From contig NC_079878.1 of assembly GCF_029227915.1 (NCBI RefSeq), forward strand, positions 2,854,001 through 2,918,000: a DNA stretch of 64,000 nt, written 5' to 3'. Made by a program: the position numbers and the translations under genes. The notes beneath the pieces were generated by a model that saw only the letters and a program-made list of their open reading frames with translations, had not been told where the DNA came from and did no database searches. Source of the stretch: Hydractinia symbiolongicarpus (taxonomy: Eukaryota > Cnidaria > Hydrozoa > Anthoathecata > Hydractiniidae). Shown piece after piece: positions 22,528 through 35,640 of this stretch (position 1 is the stretch's first letter; every line of letters starts with the position of its first letter).

Positions 22528-24354
22528 TTCGAGAAATGAGTTTACTCCCTAGGTACTTTCTTTGTATACATTTGACTATACGGGCCGAGTCCGGGGTTTA
22601 CGGGAAATGGCGGGTTTTCGTTTGCCGGCGATTAAACTTCTTTTATTCAACGTCCCATCAAAAATGAAAACATTTTTGAAAACTACAAGTCTCATGCGTG
22701 TTAGTGGTGAAAAGATAATTTAAAAAATCGTTTTGGAAATGAGTTTACTCACAGGGTACTTTCTTTGTATACATTCGACTATACGGGCCAAGCCCGGGAT
22801 TTACGGGAAATCGCGTGTTTTCGTTTGCCGGCTATTAAACCACATTCATTAAGCGTCTCATCAAAAATGAAAACATTTCTGAAAACTGCAAATCTCATGG
22901 GATTTAGTGGTGAAATAATAATTTAAAAAATCGTTCGTGAAATGAGTTTACTCCCTGGGTACTTTCTTTGTATACTTTTGACTATACGGGCCGAGTCCAG
23001 GATTTACGGGAAATCGCAGGTTTTCGTTTGCCGGCGATTAAACTCCTTTTATTCAGCGTCTCATCAAAAATGAAAACATTTTTGATAACTACAAGTGTCA
23101 TGCGTTTTAGTGGTGAAAAGATAATTTAAATAATCGTTTTGGAAATGAGTTTACTCACAGGGTACTTGCTTTGTATACATTCGACTATACGGGCCAAGCC
23201 CGGGATTTACGGGAAATCGCGGGTTTTCGTTTGCCGGCGATTAAACCACTTTCATTAAGCATCTCATCAAAAATGAAAACATTTCTGCAAACTACAAGTC
23301 TCATGCGTTTTAGTGGTGAAAAAATAATTTAAAAAATCGTTCGGGAAATCGGTTTACTCCCTGGGTACTTTCTTTATATACATTCAACTATACGGGCCAA
23401 GCCTGGGAATTACGGGAAATCGCGGGTTTTCGTTTGCCGGCGATTAAACTTCTTTTATTCAGCGTCTCATCAAAAATGAAAACACTTTTAAAAACTACAA
23501 GTCTCACGCGTTTTAGTGGTGAAAAAATAATTTAAAAAATCGTTCGGGAAATGAGTTTACTCCCTCTGTACTTTCTTTGTATACTTTTGACTATTCGGGC
23601 CAAGCCCGGGATTTACGGGAAATCGCGGGTTTTCGTTTGCCGGCGATTAAACTTCTTTTATTCAGCGTCTCATCAAAAATGAAAACATTTTTGAAACCTA
23701 CAAGTCTTATGCGTTTTAGTGGTAAAAAGATAATTTAAAAAATCGTTCTGGAAATGAGTTTACTCACAGGGTACTTTCTTTGTATACTTTTGACTATACG
23801 GGCCAAGCCCGGGATTTACGGGAAATCGCGGGTTTTCGTTTGCCGGCGATTAAACTTCTTTTATTCAGCGTCTCATCACAAATGAAAACACTTTTGAAAA
23901 CTACAAGTCTCATGCGTTTTAGTGGTGAAAAGATAATTTAAAAAATCGTTTTGGAAATGAGTTTACTCACAGGTTACTTTCTTTGTATACATTCGACTAT
24001 ACGGGCCAAGCCCGGGATTTACGGGAAATCGCGGGTTTTCGTTTGCCGGCGATTAAACAACTTTCATTAAGCGTCTCCTCAAAAATGAAAACATTCTTGA
24101 AAACTAAAAGTCTTATGCTTTTTAGTGGTGAAAAAATAATTTAAATAATCGTTTTGGAAATGAGTTTACTCACAGGGTACTTTCTTTGAATACATTCGAC
24201 TATACGGGCCAAGCCCGGGATTTACGGGAAATCGCGGGTTTTCGTTTGCCGGCGATTAAACCACCTTCATTAAGCGTCTCATCAAAAATGAAAACATTTC
24301 TGCAAACTACAAGTCTCATGCGTTTTAGTGGTGAAAAAATAATTTAAAAAATCG
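22528..24354 (+). repeat. 1,827-bp (9-monomer) tandem duplication, copy B
   Basis: Matches copy A at an offset of 1,827, including CGTGTTAG, CTATTAAACCACATTC, TTTTTGATAACTAC and CTTGAAAACTAAAAGTC variants. Private changes are few (AAGTGTCATGCG near 23,096, GGTACTTGC near 23,162, AATCGGTTTAC near 23,348). The sequence after 24,354 resumes colinearity with 4,099 in segment 1. Confidence 0.9.
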
Positions 24355-24879
24355 TTCGGGAAATCAGTTTACTCCCTGGGTACTTTCTTTATATACATTC
24401 AACTATACGGGCCAAGCCTGGGAATTATGGGAAATCGCGGGTTTTCGTTTGCCGGCGATTAAACTTCTTTTATTCAGCGTCTCATCAAAAATGAAAACAC
24501 TTTTAAAAACTACAAGTCTCACGCGTTTTAGTGGTGAAAAAATAATTTAAAAAATCGTTCGGGAAATGAGTTTACTCCCTCTGTACTTTCTTTGTATACT
24601 TTTGACTATTCGGGCCAAGCCCGGGATTTACGGGAAATCGCGGGCTTTCGTTTGCCGGCGATTAAACTTCTTTTATTCAGCGTCTCATCAAAAATTAAAA
24701 CATTTTTGAAACCTACAAGTCTTATGCGTTTTAGTGGTGAAAAGATAATTTAAAAAATCGTTCTGGAAATGAGTTTACTCACAGGGTACTTTCTTTGTAT
24801 ACTTTTGACTATACGGGCCAAGCCCGGGATTTACGGGAAATCGCGGGTTTTCGTTTGCCGGCGATTAAACTTCTTTTAT

Positions 24880-25997
24880 TCAGCGTCTCATCACAAATGA
24901 AAACACTTTTGAAAACTACAAGTCTCATGCGTTTTAGTGGTGAAAAGATAATTTAAAAAATCGTTTTGGAAATGAGTTTACTCACAGGTTACTTTCTTTG
25001 TATACATTCGACTATACGGGCCAAGCCCGGGATTTACGGGAAATCGCGGGTTTTCGTTTGCCAGCGATTAAACAACTTTCATTAAGCGTCTCCTCAAAAA
25101 TGAAAACATTCTTGAAAACTAAAAGTCTTATGCTTTTTAGTGGTGAAAAAATAATTTAAAAAATCGTTCGGGAAATCAGTTTACTCCCTGGGTACTTTCT
25201 TTATATACATTCAACTATACGGGCCAAGCCTGGGAATTACGGGAAATCGCGGGTTTTCGTTTGCCGGCGATTAAACTTCTTTTATTCAGCGTCTCATCAA
25301 AAATGAAAACACTTTTAAAAACTACAAGTCTCACGCGTTTTAGTGGTGAAAAAATAATTTAAAAAATCGTTCGGGAAATGAGTTTACTCCCTCTGTACTT
25401 TCTTTGTATACTTTTGACTATTCGGGCCAAGCCTGGGATTTACGGGAAATCGCGGGCTTTCGTTTGCCGGCGATTAAACTTCTTTTATTCAGCGTCTCAT
25501 CAAAAATGAAAACATTTTTGAAACCTACAAGTCTTATGCGTTTTAGTGGTGAAAAGATAATTTAAAAAATCGTTCTGGAAATGAGTTTACTCACAGGGTA
25601 CTTTCTTTGTATACTTTTGACTATACGGGCCAAGCCCGGGATTTACGGGAAATCGCGGGTTTTCGTTTGCCGGCGATTAAACTTCTTTTATTCAGCGTCT
25701 CATCACAAATGAAAACACTTTTGAAAACTACAAGTCTCATGCGTTTTAGTGGTGAAAAAATAATTTAAAAAATCGTTTTGGAAATGAGTTTACTCACAGG
25801 TTACTTTCTTTGTATACATTCGACTATACGGGCCAAGCCCGGGATTTACGGGAAATCGCGGGTTTTCGTTTGCCGGCGATTAAACAACTTTCATTAAGCG
25901 TCTCCTCAAAAATGAAAACATTCTTGAAAACTAAAAGTCTTATGCTTTTTAGTGGTGAAAAAATAATTTAAAAAATCGTTCGGGAAATGAGTTTACT
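24880..25997 (+). repeat. Satellite monomers linking segment 4 to the hexamer HOR
   Basis: Five to six monomers that repeat the local order seen at about 23,950-24,960: TTACTCACAGGTTAC monomer, ATCAG-box monomer, CCCTCTGTAC monomer and CTGGAAATGAG monomer. AACAACTTTCATTAAGCGTC with CTCCTCAAAAATG marks the local B subtype. No other feature is seen. Confidence 0.7.
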
Positions 25998-27215
25998 CCA
26001 TGGGTACTTTCTTTGTATACTTTTGACTATACGAGCCGAGTCCGGGATTTACGGAAAGTCGCGGGTTTTCGATTGCCGGCGATTAAACTTCTTTTATTCA
26101 GCGTCTCATCAAAAATGAAAACATTTTTAAAAACTACAAGTGTCATGGGCTTTAGTGGTGAAATAATAATTTAAAAAATCGTTCGGGAAATGAGTTTACT
26201 CCCTGGGTACTTTCTTTGTATACTTTTGACTATACGGGCCAAGCCCGGGATTTACGGGAAATCGCGGGTTTTCGTTTGCCGGCGATTAAACTTCTTTTAT
26301 TCAGCGTCTCATCACAAATGAAAACACTTTTGAAAACTACAAGTCTCATGCGTTTTAGTGGTGAAAAGATAATTTAAAAAATCGTTTTGGAAATGAGTTT
26401 ACTCACAGGTTACTTTCTTTGTATACATTCGACTATACGGGCCAAGCCCGGGATTTACGGGAAATCGCGGGTTTTTGTTTGCCGGCGATTAAACAACTTT
26501 CATTAAGCGTCTCCTCAAAAATGAAAACATTCTTGAAAACTAAAAGTCTTATGCTTTTTAGTGGTGAAAAAATAATTTAAAAAATCGTTCGGGAAATGAG
26601 TTTACTCCATGGGTACTTTCTTTGTATACTTTTGACTATACGGGCCGAGTCCGGGATTTACGGAAAGTCGCGGGTTTTCGATTGCCGGCGATTAAACTTC
26701 TTTTATTCAGCGTCTCATCAAAAATGAAAACATTTTTAAAAACTACAAGTGTCATGGGCTTTAGTGGTGAAATAATAATTTAAAAAATCGTTCGGGAAAT
26801 GAGTTTACTCCCTGGGTACTTTCTTTGTATACTTTTGACTATACGGGCCGAGTCCGGGATTTACGGGAAATCGCAGGTTTTCGTTTGCCGGCAATTAAAC
26901 TTCTTTTATTCAGCGTCTCATCAAAAATGAAAACATTTTTGTAAACTACAAGTCTCATGCGTTTTAGTGGTGAAAAGATAATTTAAATAATCGCTTTGGA
27001 AAGGAGTTTACTCACAGGGTACTTTCTTTGTATACATTCGACTATACGGGCCAAGCCCGGGATTTACGGGAAATCGCGGGTTTTCGTTTGCCGGCGATTA
27101 AACCACTTTCATTAAGCGTCTCATCAAAAATGAAAACATTTCTGAAAACTACAAGTCTTATGCTTTTTAGTGGTGAAAAAATAATTTAAAAAATCGTTCG
27201 GGAAATGAGTTTACT
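25998..27215 (+). repeat. 1,218-bp hexamer HOR, copy 1
   Basis: Two trimers of 609 bp, each headed by the CCATGGG subtype (25,998 and 26,607). The first trimer continues with a CACAAATGAAAACAC monomer and an AACAACTTTCATT monomer. The second continues with a GCAGG monomer and a CGCTTTGGAAAGGAG monomer. The true period is therefore 1,218 bp, although the head monomer recurs every 609 bp. Confidence 0.85.
26596..26798 (+). repeat. Representative monomer, CCATGGG / GATTGCCGG / GTGTCATGGG subtype
   Basis: A 203-bp unit with three linked private changes: TACTCCATGGGTAC, TTTTCGATTGCCGG and ACAAGTGTCATGGGC. It heads each trimer in 25,998-28,433 and reappears near 34,318 and 35,534. CCATGGG alone is also present at about 28,840, 29,652 and 30,059. 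It is a good example of a locally amplified subtype. Confidence 0.87.
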
Positions 27216-28433
27216 CCATGGGTACTTTCTTTGTATACTTTTGACTATACGGGCCGAGTCCGGGATTTACGGAAAGTCGCGGGTTTTCGATTGCCGGCGA
27301 TTAAACTTCTTTTATTCAGCGTCTCATCAAAAATGAAAACATTTTTAAAAACTACAAGTGTCATGGGCTTTAGTGGTGAAATAATAATTTAAAAAATCGT
27401 TCGGGAAATGAGTTTACTCCCTGGGTACTTTCTTTGTATACTTTTGACTATACGGGCCAAGCCCGGGATTTACGGGAAATCGCGGGATTTCGTTTGCCGG
27501 CGATTAAACTTCTTTTATTCAGCGTCTCATCACAAATGAAAACACTTTTGAAAACTACAAGTCTCATGCGTTTTAGTGGTGAAAAGATAATTTAAAAAAT
27601 CGTTTTGGAAATGAGTTTACTCACAGGTTACTTTCTTTGTATACATTCGACTATACGGGCCAAGCCCGGGATTTACGGGAAATCGCGGGTTTTTGTTTGC
27701 CGGCGATTAAACAACTTTCATTAAGCGTCTCCGCAAAAATGAAAACATTCTTGAAAACTAAAAGTCTTATGCTTTTTAGTGGTGAAAAAATAATTTAAAA
27801 AATCGTTCGGGAAATGAGTTTACTCCATGGGTACTTTCTTTGTATACTTTTGACTATACGGGCCGAGTCCAGGATTTACGGAAAGTCGCGGGTTTTCGAT
27901 TGCCGGCGATTAAACTTCTTTTATTCAGCGTCTCATCAAAAATGAAAACATTTTTAAAAACTACAAGTGTCATGGGCTTTAGTGGTGAAATAATAATTTA
28001 AAAAATCGTTCGGGAAATGAGTTTACTCCCTGGGTACTTTCTTTGTATACTTTTGACTATACGGGCCGAGTCCGGGATTTACGGGAAATCGCAGGTTTTC
28101 GTTTGCCGGCAATTAAACTTCTTTTATTCAGCGTCTCATCAAAAATGAAAACATTTTTGTAAACTACAAGTCTCATGCGTTTTAGTGGTGAAAAGATAAT
28201 TTAAATAATCGCTTTGGAAAGGAGTTTACTCACAGGGTACTTTCTTTGTATACATTCGACTATACGGGCCAAGCCCGGGATTTACGGGAAATCGCGGGTT
28301 TTCGTTTGCCGGCGATTAAACCACTTTCATTAAGCGTCTCATCAAAAATGAAAACATTTCTGAAAACTACAAGTCTCATGCGTTTTAGTGGTGAAAAAAT
28401 AATTTAAAAAATTGTTCGGGAAATCAGTTTACT
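27216..28433 (+). repeat. 1,218-bp hexamer HOR, copy 2
   Basis: Same monomer order as 25,998-27,215, with CCATGGG heads at 27,216 and 27,825. Private changes are GCGGGATTTCG near 27,482, CTCCGCAAAAATG near 27,731 and TCCAGGATTTACGG near 27,868. It is followed by an ATCAG-box monomer, after which the period is lost. Confidence 0.85.
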
Positions 28434-31400
28434 CCCTGGGTACTTTCTTTATATACATTCAACTATACGGGCCAAGCCTGGGAATTACGGGAAATGGCGG
28501 GTTTTCGTTTGCCGGCGATTAAACTTCTTTTATTCAGCGTCTCATCAAAAATGAAAACACTTTTTAAAACTACAAGTCTCACGCGTTTTAGTGGTGAAAA
28601 AATAATTTAAAAAATCGTTCTGGAAATGAGTTTACTCACAGGGTACTTTCTTTGTATACTTTTGACTATACGGGCCAAGCCCGGGATTTACAGGAAATCG
28701 CGGGTTTTCGTTTGCCGGCGATTAAACAACTTTCATTAAGCATCTCCTCAAAAATGAAAACATTCTTAAAAACTAAAAGTCTTATGCTTTTTAGTGGTGA
28801 AAAAATAATTTAAAAAATCGTTCGGGAAATGAGTTTACTCCATGGGTACTTTCTTTGTATACTTTTGACTATACGGGCCGAGTCCGGGATTTACGGGAAA
28901 TCGCAGGTTTTCGTTTGCCGGCAATTAAACTTCTTTTATTCAGCGTCTCATCAAAAATGAAAACATTTTTGTAAACTACAAGTCTCATGCGTTTTAGTGG
29001 TGAAAAGATAATTTAAATAATCGTTTTGGAAATGAGTTTACTCACAGGGTACTTTCTTTGTATACATTCGACTATATGCGCCAAGCCCGGGATTTACGGG
29101 AAATCGCGGGTTTTCGTTTGCCGGCGATTAAACCACTTTCATTAAGCGTCTCATCAAAAATGAAAACATTTCTGAAAACCACAAGTCTCATGCGTTTTAG
29201 TGGTGAAAAAATAATTTAAAAAATTGTTCGGAAAAACAGTTTACTCCCTGGGTACTTTCTTTATATACATTCAACTATACGGGCCAAGCCTGGGAATTAA
29301 GGGAAATGGCGGGTTTTCGTTTGCCGGCGATTAAACTTCTTTTATTCAGCGTCCCATCAAAAATGAAAACATTTTTGAAACCTACAAGTCTGATGCGTTT
29401 TAGTGGTGAAAAAAATAATTTAAGAAATCGTTCTGGAAATGAGTTTACTCACAGGGTACTTTCTTTGTATACTTTTGACTATACGGGCCAAGCCCGGGAT
29501 TTACGGGAAATCGCGGGTTTTTGTTTGCCGGCGATTAAACTTCTTTTATTCAGCGTCTCATCACAAATGAAAACACTTTTGAAAACTACAAGTCTCATGC
29601 GTTTTAGTGGTGAAAAGATAATTTAAAAAATCGTTCGGGAAATGAGTTTACTCCATGGGTACTTTCTTTGTATACTTTTGACTATACGGGCCGAGTCCGG
29701 GATTTACGGAAAGTCGCGGGTTTTCGTTTGCCGGCGATTAAACGTCTTTTATTCAGCGTCCCATCAAAAATGAAAACATTTTTGAAACCTACAAGTCTTA
29801 TGCGTTTTAGTGGTGAAAAAATAATTTAAAAAATCGTTCTGGAAATGAGTTTACTCACAGGGTACTTTCTTTGTATACTTTTGACTATACGGGCCAAGCC
29901 CGGGATTTACAGGAAATCGCGGGTTTTCGTTTGCCGGCGATTAAACAACTTTCATTAAGCGTCTCCTCAAAAATGAAAACATTCTTGAAAACTAAAAGTC
30001 TTATGCTTTTTAGTGGTGAAAAAATAATTTAAAAAATCGTTCGGGAAATGAGTTTACTCCATGGGTACTTTCTTTGTATACTTTTGACTATACGGGCCGA
30101 GTCCGGGATTTACGGAAAGTCGCGGGTTTTCGTTTGCCGGCGATTAAACCACTTTCATTAGGCGTCTCATCAAAAATGAAAACATTTCTGAAAACTACAG
30201 GTCTCATGCGTTTTAGTGGTGAAAAAATAATTTAAAAAATCGTTCGGGAAATGAGTTTAATCCCTGGGTACTTTCTTTGTATACTTTTGACTATACGGGC
30301 CGAGTCGGGGATTTACGGGAAGTCGCGGGTTTTCGTTTGCCGGCGATTAAACTTCTTTTATTCAGCGTCTCATCAAAAATGAAAACATTTTTAAAAACTA
30401 CAAGTCTCATGGGCTTTAGTGGTGAAAAAATAATTTAAAAAATCGTTCGAAAAATGAGTTTACTCCCTGGGTACTTTCTTTGTATACTTTTGACTATACG
30501 GGCCGAGTCCGGGATTTACGGGAAATCGCAGGTTTTCGTTTGCCGGCGATTAAACTTCTTTTATTCAGCGTCTCATCAAAAATGAAAACATTTTTGTAAA
30601 CTACAAGTCCCATGCGTTTTAGTGTTGAAAAAATAATTTTAAAAATCGTTCGGGAAATGAGTTTACTCCCTGGGTACCTTCTTTGTATACTTTTGACTAT
30701 ACGGGCAGAGTCCGGGGTTTACGGGAAATGGCGGATTTTCGTTTGCCGGCGATTAAACTTCTTTTATTCAGCGTCTCATCAAAAATGAAAACATTTTTGA
30801 AAACTACAAGTCTCATGAGTTTTAGTGGTGAAAAGATAATTTAAAAAATCGTTTTGGAAATGAGTTTACTCACAGGGTACTTTCTTTGTATACATTTGAC
30901 TATACGGGCCAAGCCTGGGATTTCCGGAAATCGCGGGTTTTCGTTTGCCGGCGATTAAACCACTTTCATTAAACGTCTGATCAAAAATGAAAACATTTCT
31001 AAAAATTACAAGTCTCATGCGTTTTAGTGGTGAAAAAATAATATAAAAAATCGTTCGGGAAATGAGTTTACTCCCTGGGTACTTTCTTTGTATACTTTTA
31101 ACTATACGGGCCGAGTCCGGGGTTTACGGGAAATGGCGGGTTTTCGTTTGCCGGCGATTAAACTTCTTTTAATAAGCGTCTCATCAAAAATGAAAACATT
31201 TTTGAAAACTACAAGTCTCATGCGTTTTAGTGGTGAAAAGATACTTTAAAAAATCGTTTTGGAAATGAGTTTACTCACAGGGTACTTTCTTTGTATACAT
31301 TCGACTATACGGGCCAAGCCCGGGATTTACGGGAAATCGCGGGTTTTCGTTTGCCGGCGATTAAACCACTTTCATTAGGCGTCTCATCAAAAATGAAAAC

Positions 31401-33290
31401 ATTTCTGAAAACTACAGGTCTCATGCGTTTTAGTGGTGAAAAAATAATTTAAAAAATCGTTCGGGAAATGAGTTTAATCCCTGGGTACTTTCTTTGTATA
31501 CTTTTGACTATACGGGCCGAGTCGGGGATTTACGGGAAGTCGCGGGTTTTCGTTTGCCGGCGATTAAACTTCTTTTATTCAGCGTCTCATCAAAAATGAA
31601 AACATTTTTAAAAACTACAAGTCTCATGGGCTTTAGTGGTTAAATAATAATTTAAAAAAACGTTCGGGAAATGAGTTTACTCCCTGGGTACTTTCTTTGT
31701 ATGCATTCGACTATACGGGCCAAGCACGGGATTTACGGGAAATCGCGGGTTTTCGTTTGCCGGCAATTAAACCACTTTCATTAAGCGTCTCATCAAAAAT
31801 GAAAACATTTCTGAAAACTACAAGTCTCATGCGTTTTAGTGGTGAAAAAATAATTTAAAAAATCGTTCGAAAAATGAGTTTACTCCCTGGGTACTTTCTT
31901 TGTATACTTTTGACTATACGGGCCGAGTCCGGGATTTACGGGAAATCGCAGGTTTTCGTTTGCCGGCGATTAAACTTCTTTTATTCAGCGTCTCATCAAA
32001 AATGAAAACATTTTTGTAAACTACAAGTCCCATGCGTTTTAGTGTTGAAAAAATAATTTTAAAAATCGTTCGGGAAATGAGTTTACTCCCTGGGTACCTT
32101 CTTTGTATACTTTTGACTATACGGGCCGAGTCCGGGGTTTACGGGAAATGGCGGATTTTCGTTTGCCGGCGATTAAACTTCTTTTATTCAGCGTCTCATC
32201 AAAAATGAAAACATTTTTGAAAACTACAAGTCTCATGCGTTTTAGTGGTGAAAAGATAATTTAAAAAATCGTTTTGGAAATGAGTTTACTCACAGGGTAC
32301 TTTCTTTGTATACATTTGACTATACGGGCCAAGCCTGGGATTTCCGGAAATCGCGGGTTTTCGTTTGCCGGCGATTAAACCACTTTCATTAAACGTCTCA
32401 TCAAAAATGAAAACATTTCTAAAAATTACAAGTCTCATGCGTTTTAGTGGTGAAAAAATAATATAAAAAATCGTTCGGGAAATGAGTTTACTCCCTGGGT
32501 ACTTTCTTTGTGTACTTTTAACTATACGGGCCGAGTCCGGGATTTACGGAAAGTCGCGGGTTTTCGATTGCCGGCGATTAAACTTCTTTTATTCAGCGTC
32601 TCATCAAAAATGAAAACATTTTTAAAAACTACAAGTGTCATGGGCTTTAGTGGTGAAATAATAATTTAAAAAAACGTTCGGGAAATGAGTTTATTCCCTG
32701 GGTACTTTCTTTGTATACTTTTGACTATACGGGCCGAGTCCGGGATTTACGGGAAATCGCAGGTTTTCGTTTGCCGGCAATTAAACCTCTTTTATTCAGC
32801 GTCTCATCAAAAATGAAAACATTTTTGTAAACTACAAGTCTCATGCGTTTTAGTGGTGAAAAAATAACTTAAAAAATTGTTCGTGAAATGAGTTTACTCC
32901 CTGGGTACTTTCTTTGTATACATTCGACTATACGGGCTCAGCCCGGAATTTACAGGAAATCGCGGGTTTTCGTTTGCCGGCTATTAAACCACATTCATTA
33001 AGCGTCTCATCAAAAATGAAAACATTTCTGAAAACTGCAAATCTCATGGGCTTTAGTGGTGAAATAATAATTTAAAAAATCGTTCGTGAAATGAGTTTAC
33101 TCCCTGGGTACTTTCTTTGTATACTTTTGACTATACGGGCCGAGTCCAGGATTTACGGGAAATCGCAGGTTTTCGTTTGCCGGCGATTAAACTCCTTTTA
33201 TTCAGCGTCTCATCAAAAATGAAAACATTTTTGATAACTACAAGTCTCATGCGTTTTAGTGGTGAAAAGATAATTTAAATAATCGTTTTG
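28434..33290 (+). repeat. Mosaic satellite region with a 6/7-monomer duplication
   Basis: CCATGGG monomers recur irregularly (28,840, 29,652, 30,059). A block starting near the TTAGGCGTC variant at 30,159 is repeated from 31,377 (offset 1,218). It continues at offset 1,420 past AGTGTTG (30,621 and 32,041) because the second copy holds one extra monomer with GTGGTTAAATAAT and TATGCATTCG. The second copy also matches about 14,700-16,030. From 32,690 the CTATTAAACCACATTC and TTTTTGATAACTAC variants of segments 1 and 4 reappear. Confidence 0.75.
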
Positions 33291-35640
33291 AAAATGAGTT
33301 TACTCCCTGGGTACCTTCTTTGTTTACTTTTGACTATACGGCCGAGTCCGGGATTTACGGGAAATCGCGGGTTTTCGTTTGCCGGCGATTAAACTTCTTT
33401 TATTCAGCGTCTCATCAAAAATGAAAACATTTTTGAAAACTACAAGTCTCATGCGTTTTAGCGGTAAAAAGATAATTTAAAAAATCGTTTTGGAAATGAG
33501 TTTATTCACAGGGTACTTTCTTTGTATACATTTGACTATACGGGTCAAGCCCGGGATTTACGGGAAATCGCGGGTTTTCGTTTGCCGGCGATTAAACCAC
33601 TTTCATTAAGCTTCTCATCAAAAATGAAAACATTTCTAAAAGTTGCAAGTCTCATGCGTTTTAGTGGTGAAAAAAAAAATTAAAAAATCGTTCCGGAAAT
33701 GAGTTTACTCCCTGGGTACCTTCTTTGTTTACTTTTGACTATACGGCCGAGTCCGGGATTTACGGGAAATCGCGGGTTTTCGTTTGCCGGCGATTAAACT
33801 TCTTTTATTCAGCGTCTCATCAAAAATGAAAACACTTTTGAAAACTACAAGTCTCATGCGTTTTAGTGGTGAAAAAATAATATAAAAAATCGTTCGGGAA
33901 ATGAGTTTACTCCCTGGGTACTTTCTTTGTATACTTTTGACTATACGGGCCGAGTCCGGGGTTTACGGGAAATGGCGGGTTTTCGTTTGCCGGCGATTAA
34001 ACTTCTTTTATTCAGCGTCTCATCACAAATGAAAACACTTTTGAAAACTACAAGTCTCATGCGTTTTAGTGGTGAAAAGATAATTTAAAAAATCGTTTTG
34101 GAAATGAGTTTACTCACAGGTTACTTTCTTTGTATACATTCGACTATACGGGCCAAGCCCGAGATTTACGGGAAATCGCGGGTTTTCGTTTGCCGGCGAT
34201 TAAACAACTTTCATTAAGCGTCTCCTCAAAAATGAAAACATTCTTGAAAACTAAAAGTCTTATGCTTTTTAGTGGTGAAAAAATAATTTAAAAAATCGTT
34301 CGGGAAATGAGTTTACTCCATGGGTACTTTCTTTGTATACTTTTGACTATACGGGCCGAGTCCGGGATTTACGGAAAGTCGCGGGTTTTCGATTGCCGGC
34401 GATTAAACTTCTTTTATTCAGCGTCTCATCAAAAATGAAAACATTTTTAAAAACTACAAGTGTCATGGGCTTTAGTGGTGAAATAATAATTTAAAAAATC
34501 GTTCGGGAAATGAGTTTACTCCCTGGGTACTTTCTTTGTATACTTTTGACTATACGGGCCGAGTCCGGGATTTACGGGAAATCGCAGGTTTTCGTTTGCC
34601 GGCAATTAAACTTCTTTTATTCAGCGTCTCATCAAAAATGAAAACATTTTTGTAAACTACAAGTCTCATGCGTTTTAGTGGTGAAAAAATAACTTAAAAA
34701 ATTGTTCGGGAAATGAGTTTACTCCCTGGGTACTTTCTTTGTATACATTCGACTATACGGGCTCAGCCCGGAATTTACAGGAAATCGCGGGTTTTCGTTT
34801 GCCGGCTATTAAACCACATTCATTAAGCGTCTCATCAAAAATGAAAACATTTTTGAAACCTACAAATCTTATGCGTTTTAGTGGTGAAAAAATAATTTAA
34901 AAAATCGTTCTGAAAATGAGTTTACTCACAGGGTACTTTCTTTGTATACTTTTGACTATACGGCCAAGCCCAGGATTTACGGGAAATCGCGGGTTTTCGT
35001 TTGCCGGCGATTAAACTTCTTTTATTCAGCGTCTCATCAAAAATGAAAACATTTTTGAAACCTACAAATCTTATGCGTTTTAGTGGTGAAAAAATAATTT
35101 AAAAAATCGTTCTGGAAATGAGTTTACTCACAGGGTACTTTCTTTGTATACTTTTGACTATACGGGCCAAGCCCGGGATTTACGGGAAATCGCGGGTTTT
35201 CGTTTGCCGGCGATTAAACTTCTTTAATTCAGCGTCTCATCACAAATGAAAACACTTTTGGAAACTACAAGTCTTATGCGTTTTAGTCGGGAAAAGATAA
35301 TTTAAAAAATCGTTTTGGAAATGAGTTTACTCACAGGGTACTTTCTTTGTATACATTCGACTATACGGGCCATGCCCGGGATTTACGGGAAATCGCGGGT
35401 TTTCGTTTGCCGGCGATTAAACAACTTTTATTAAGCGTCTCCTCAAAAATGAAAACATTCTTGAAAACTAAAAGTCTTATGCTTTTTAGTGGTGAAAAAA
35501 TAATTTAAAAAATCGTTCGGGAAATGAGTTTACTCCATGGGTACTTTCTTTGTATACTTTTGACTATACGGGCCGAGTCCGTGATTTACGGAAAGTCGCG
35601 GGTTTTCGATTGCCGGCGATTAAACTTCTTTTATTCAGCG
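33290..35640 (+). repeat. Satellite region with dimer repeats and a hexamer relic
   Basis: The TTTGTTTACTTTTGAC plus TATACGGCCGAG monomer occurs twice, 405 bp apart (33,311 and 33,716). Further on come a TTACTCACAGGTTAC monomer, a CCATGGG monomer (34,318) and a GCAGG monomer in the order of the hexamer HOR of 25,998-28,433. AAGCTTCTCATC (near 33,608) marks a local B subtype shared with 39,289 and 41,317. Confidence 0.7.

Larger units (their letters stand above)
18632..24880 (+). repeat. Segment 4, second copy of the block at 1-4,640
   Basis: It follows segment 1 through the same series of private variants (TTCCCGGCG near 19,574, CATCTCAG near 20,031, CGTGTTAG near 20,871, CTATTAAACCACATTC near 21,005, AAAAATTAAAAC near 24,692). 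It differs by losing one ATCAG-box monomer after 20,060 and gaining a 1,827-bp tandem duplication. Single-base differences are few. Confidence 0.87.
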
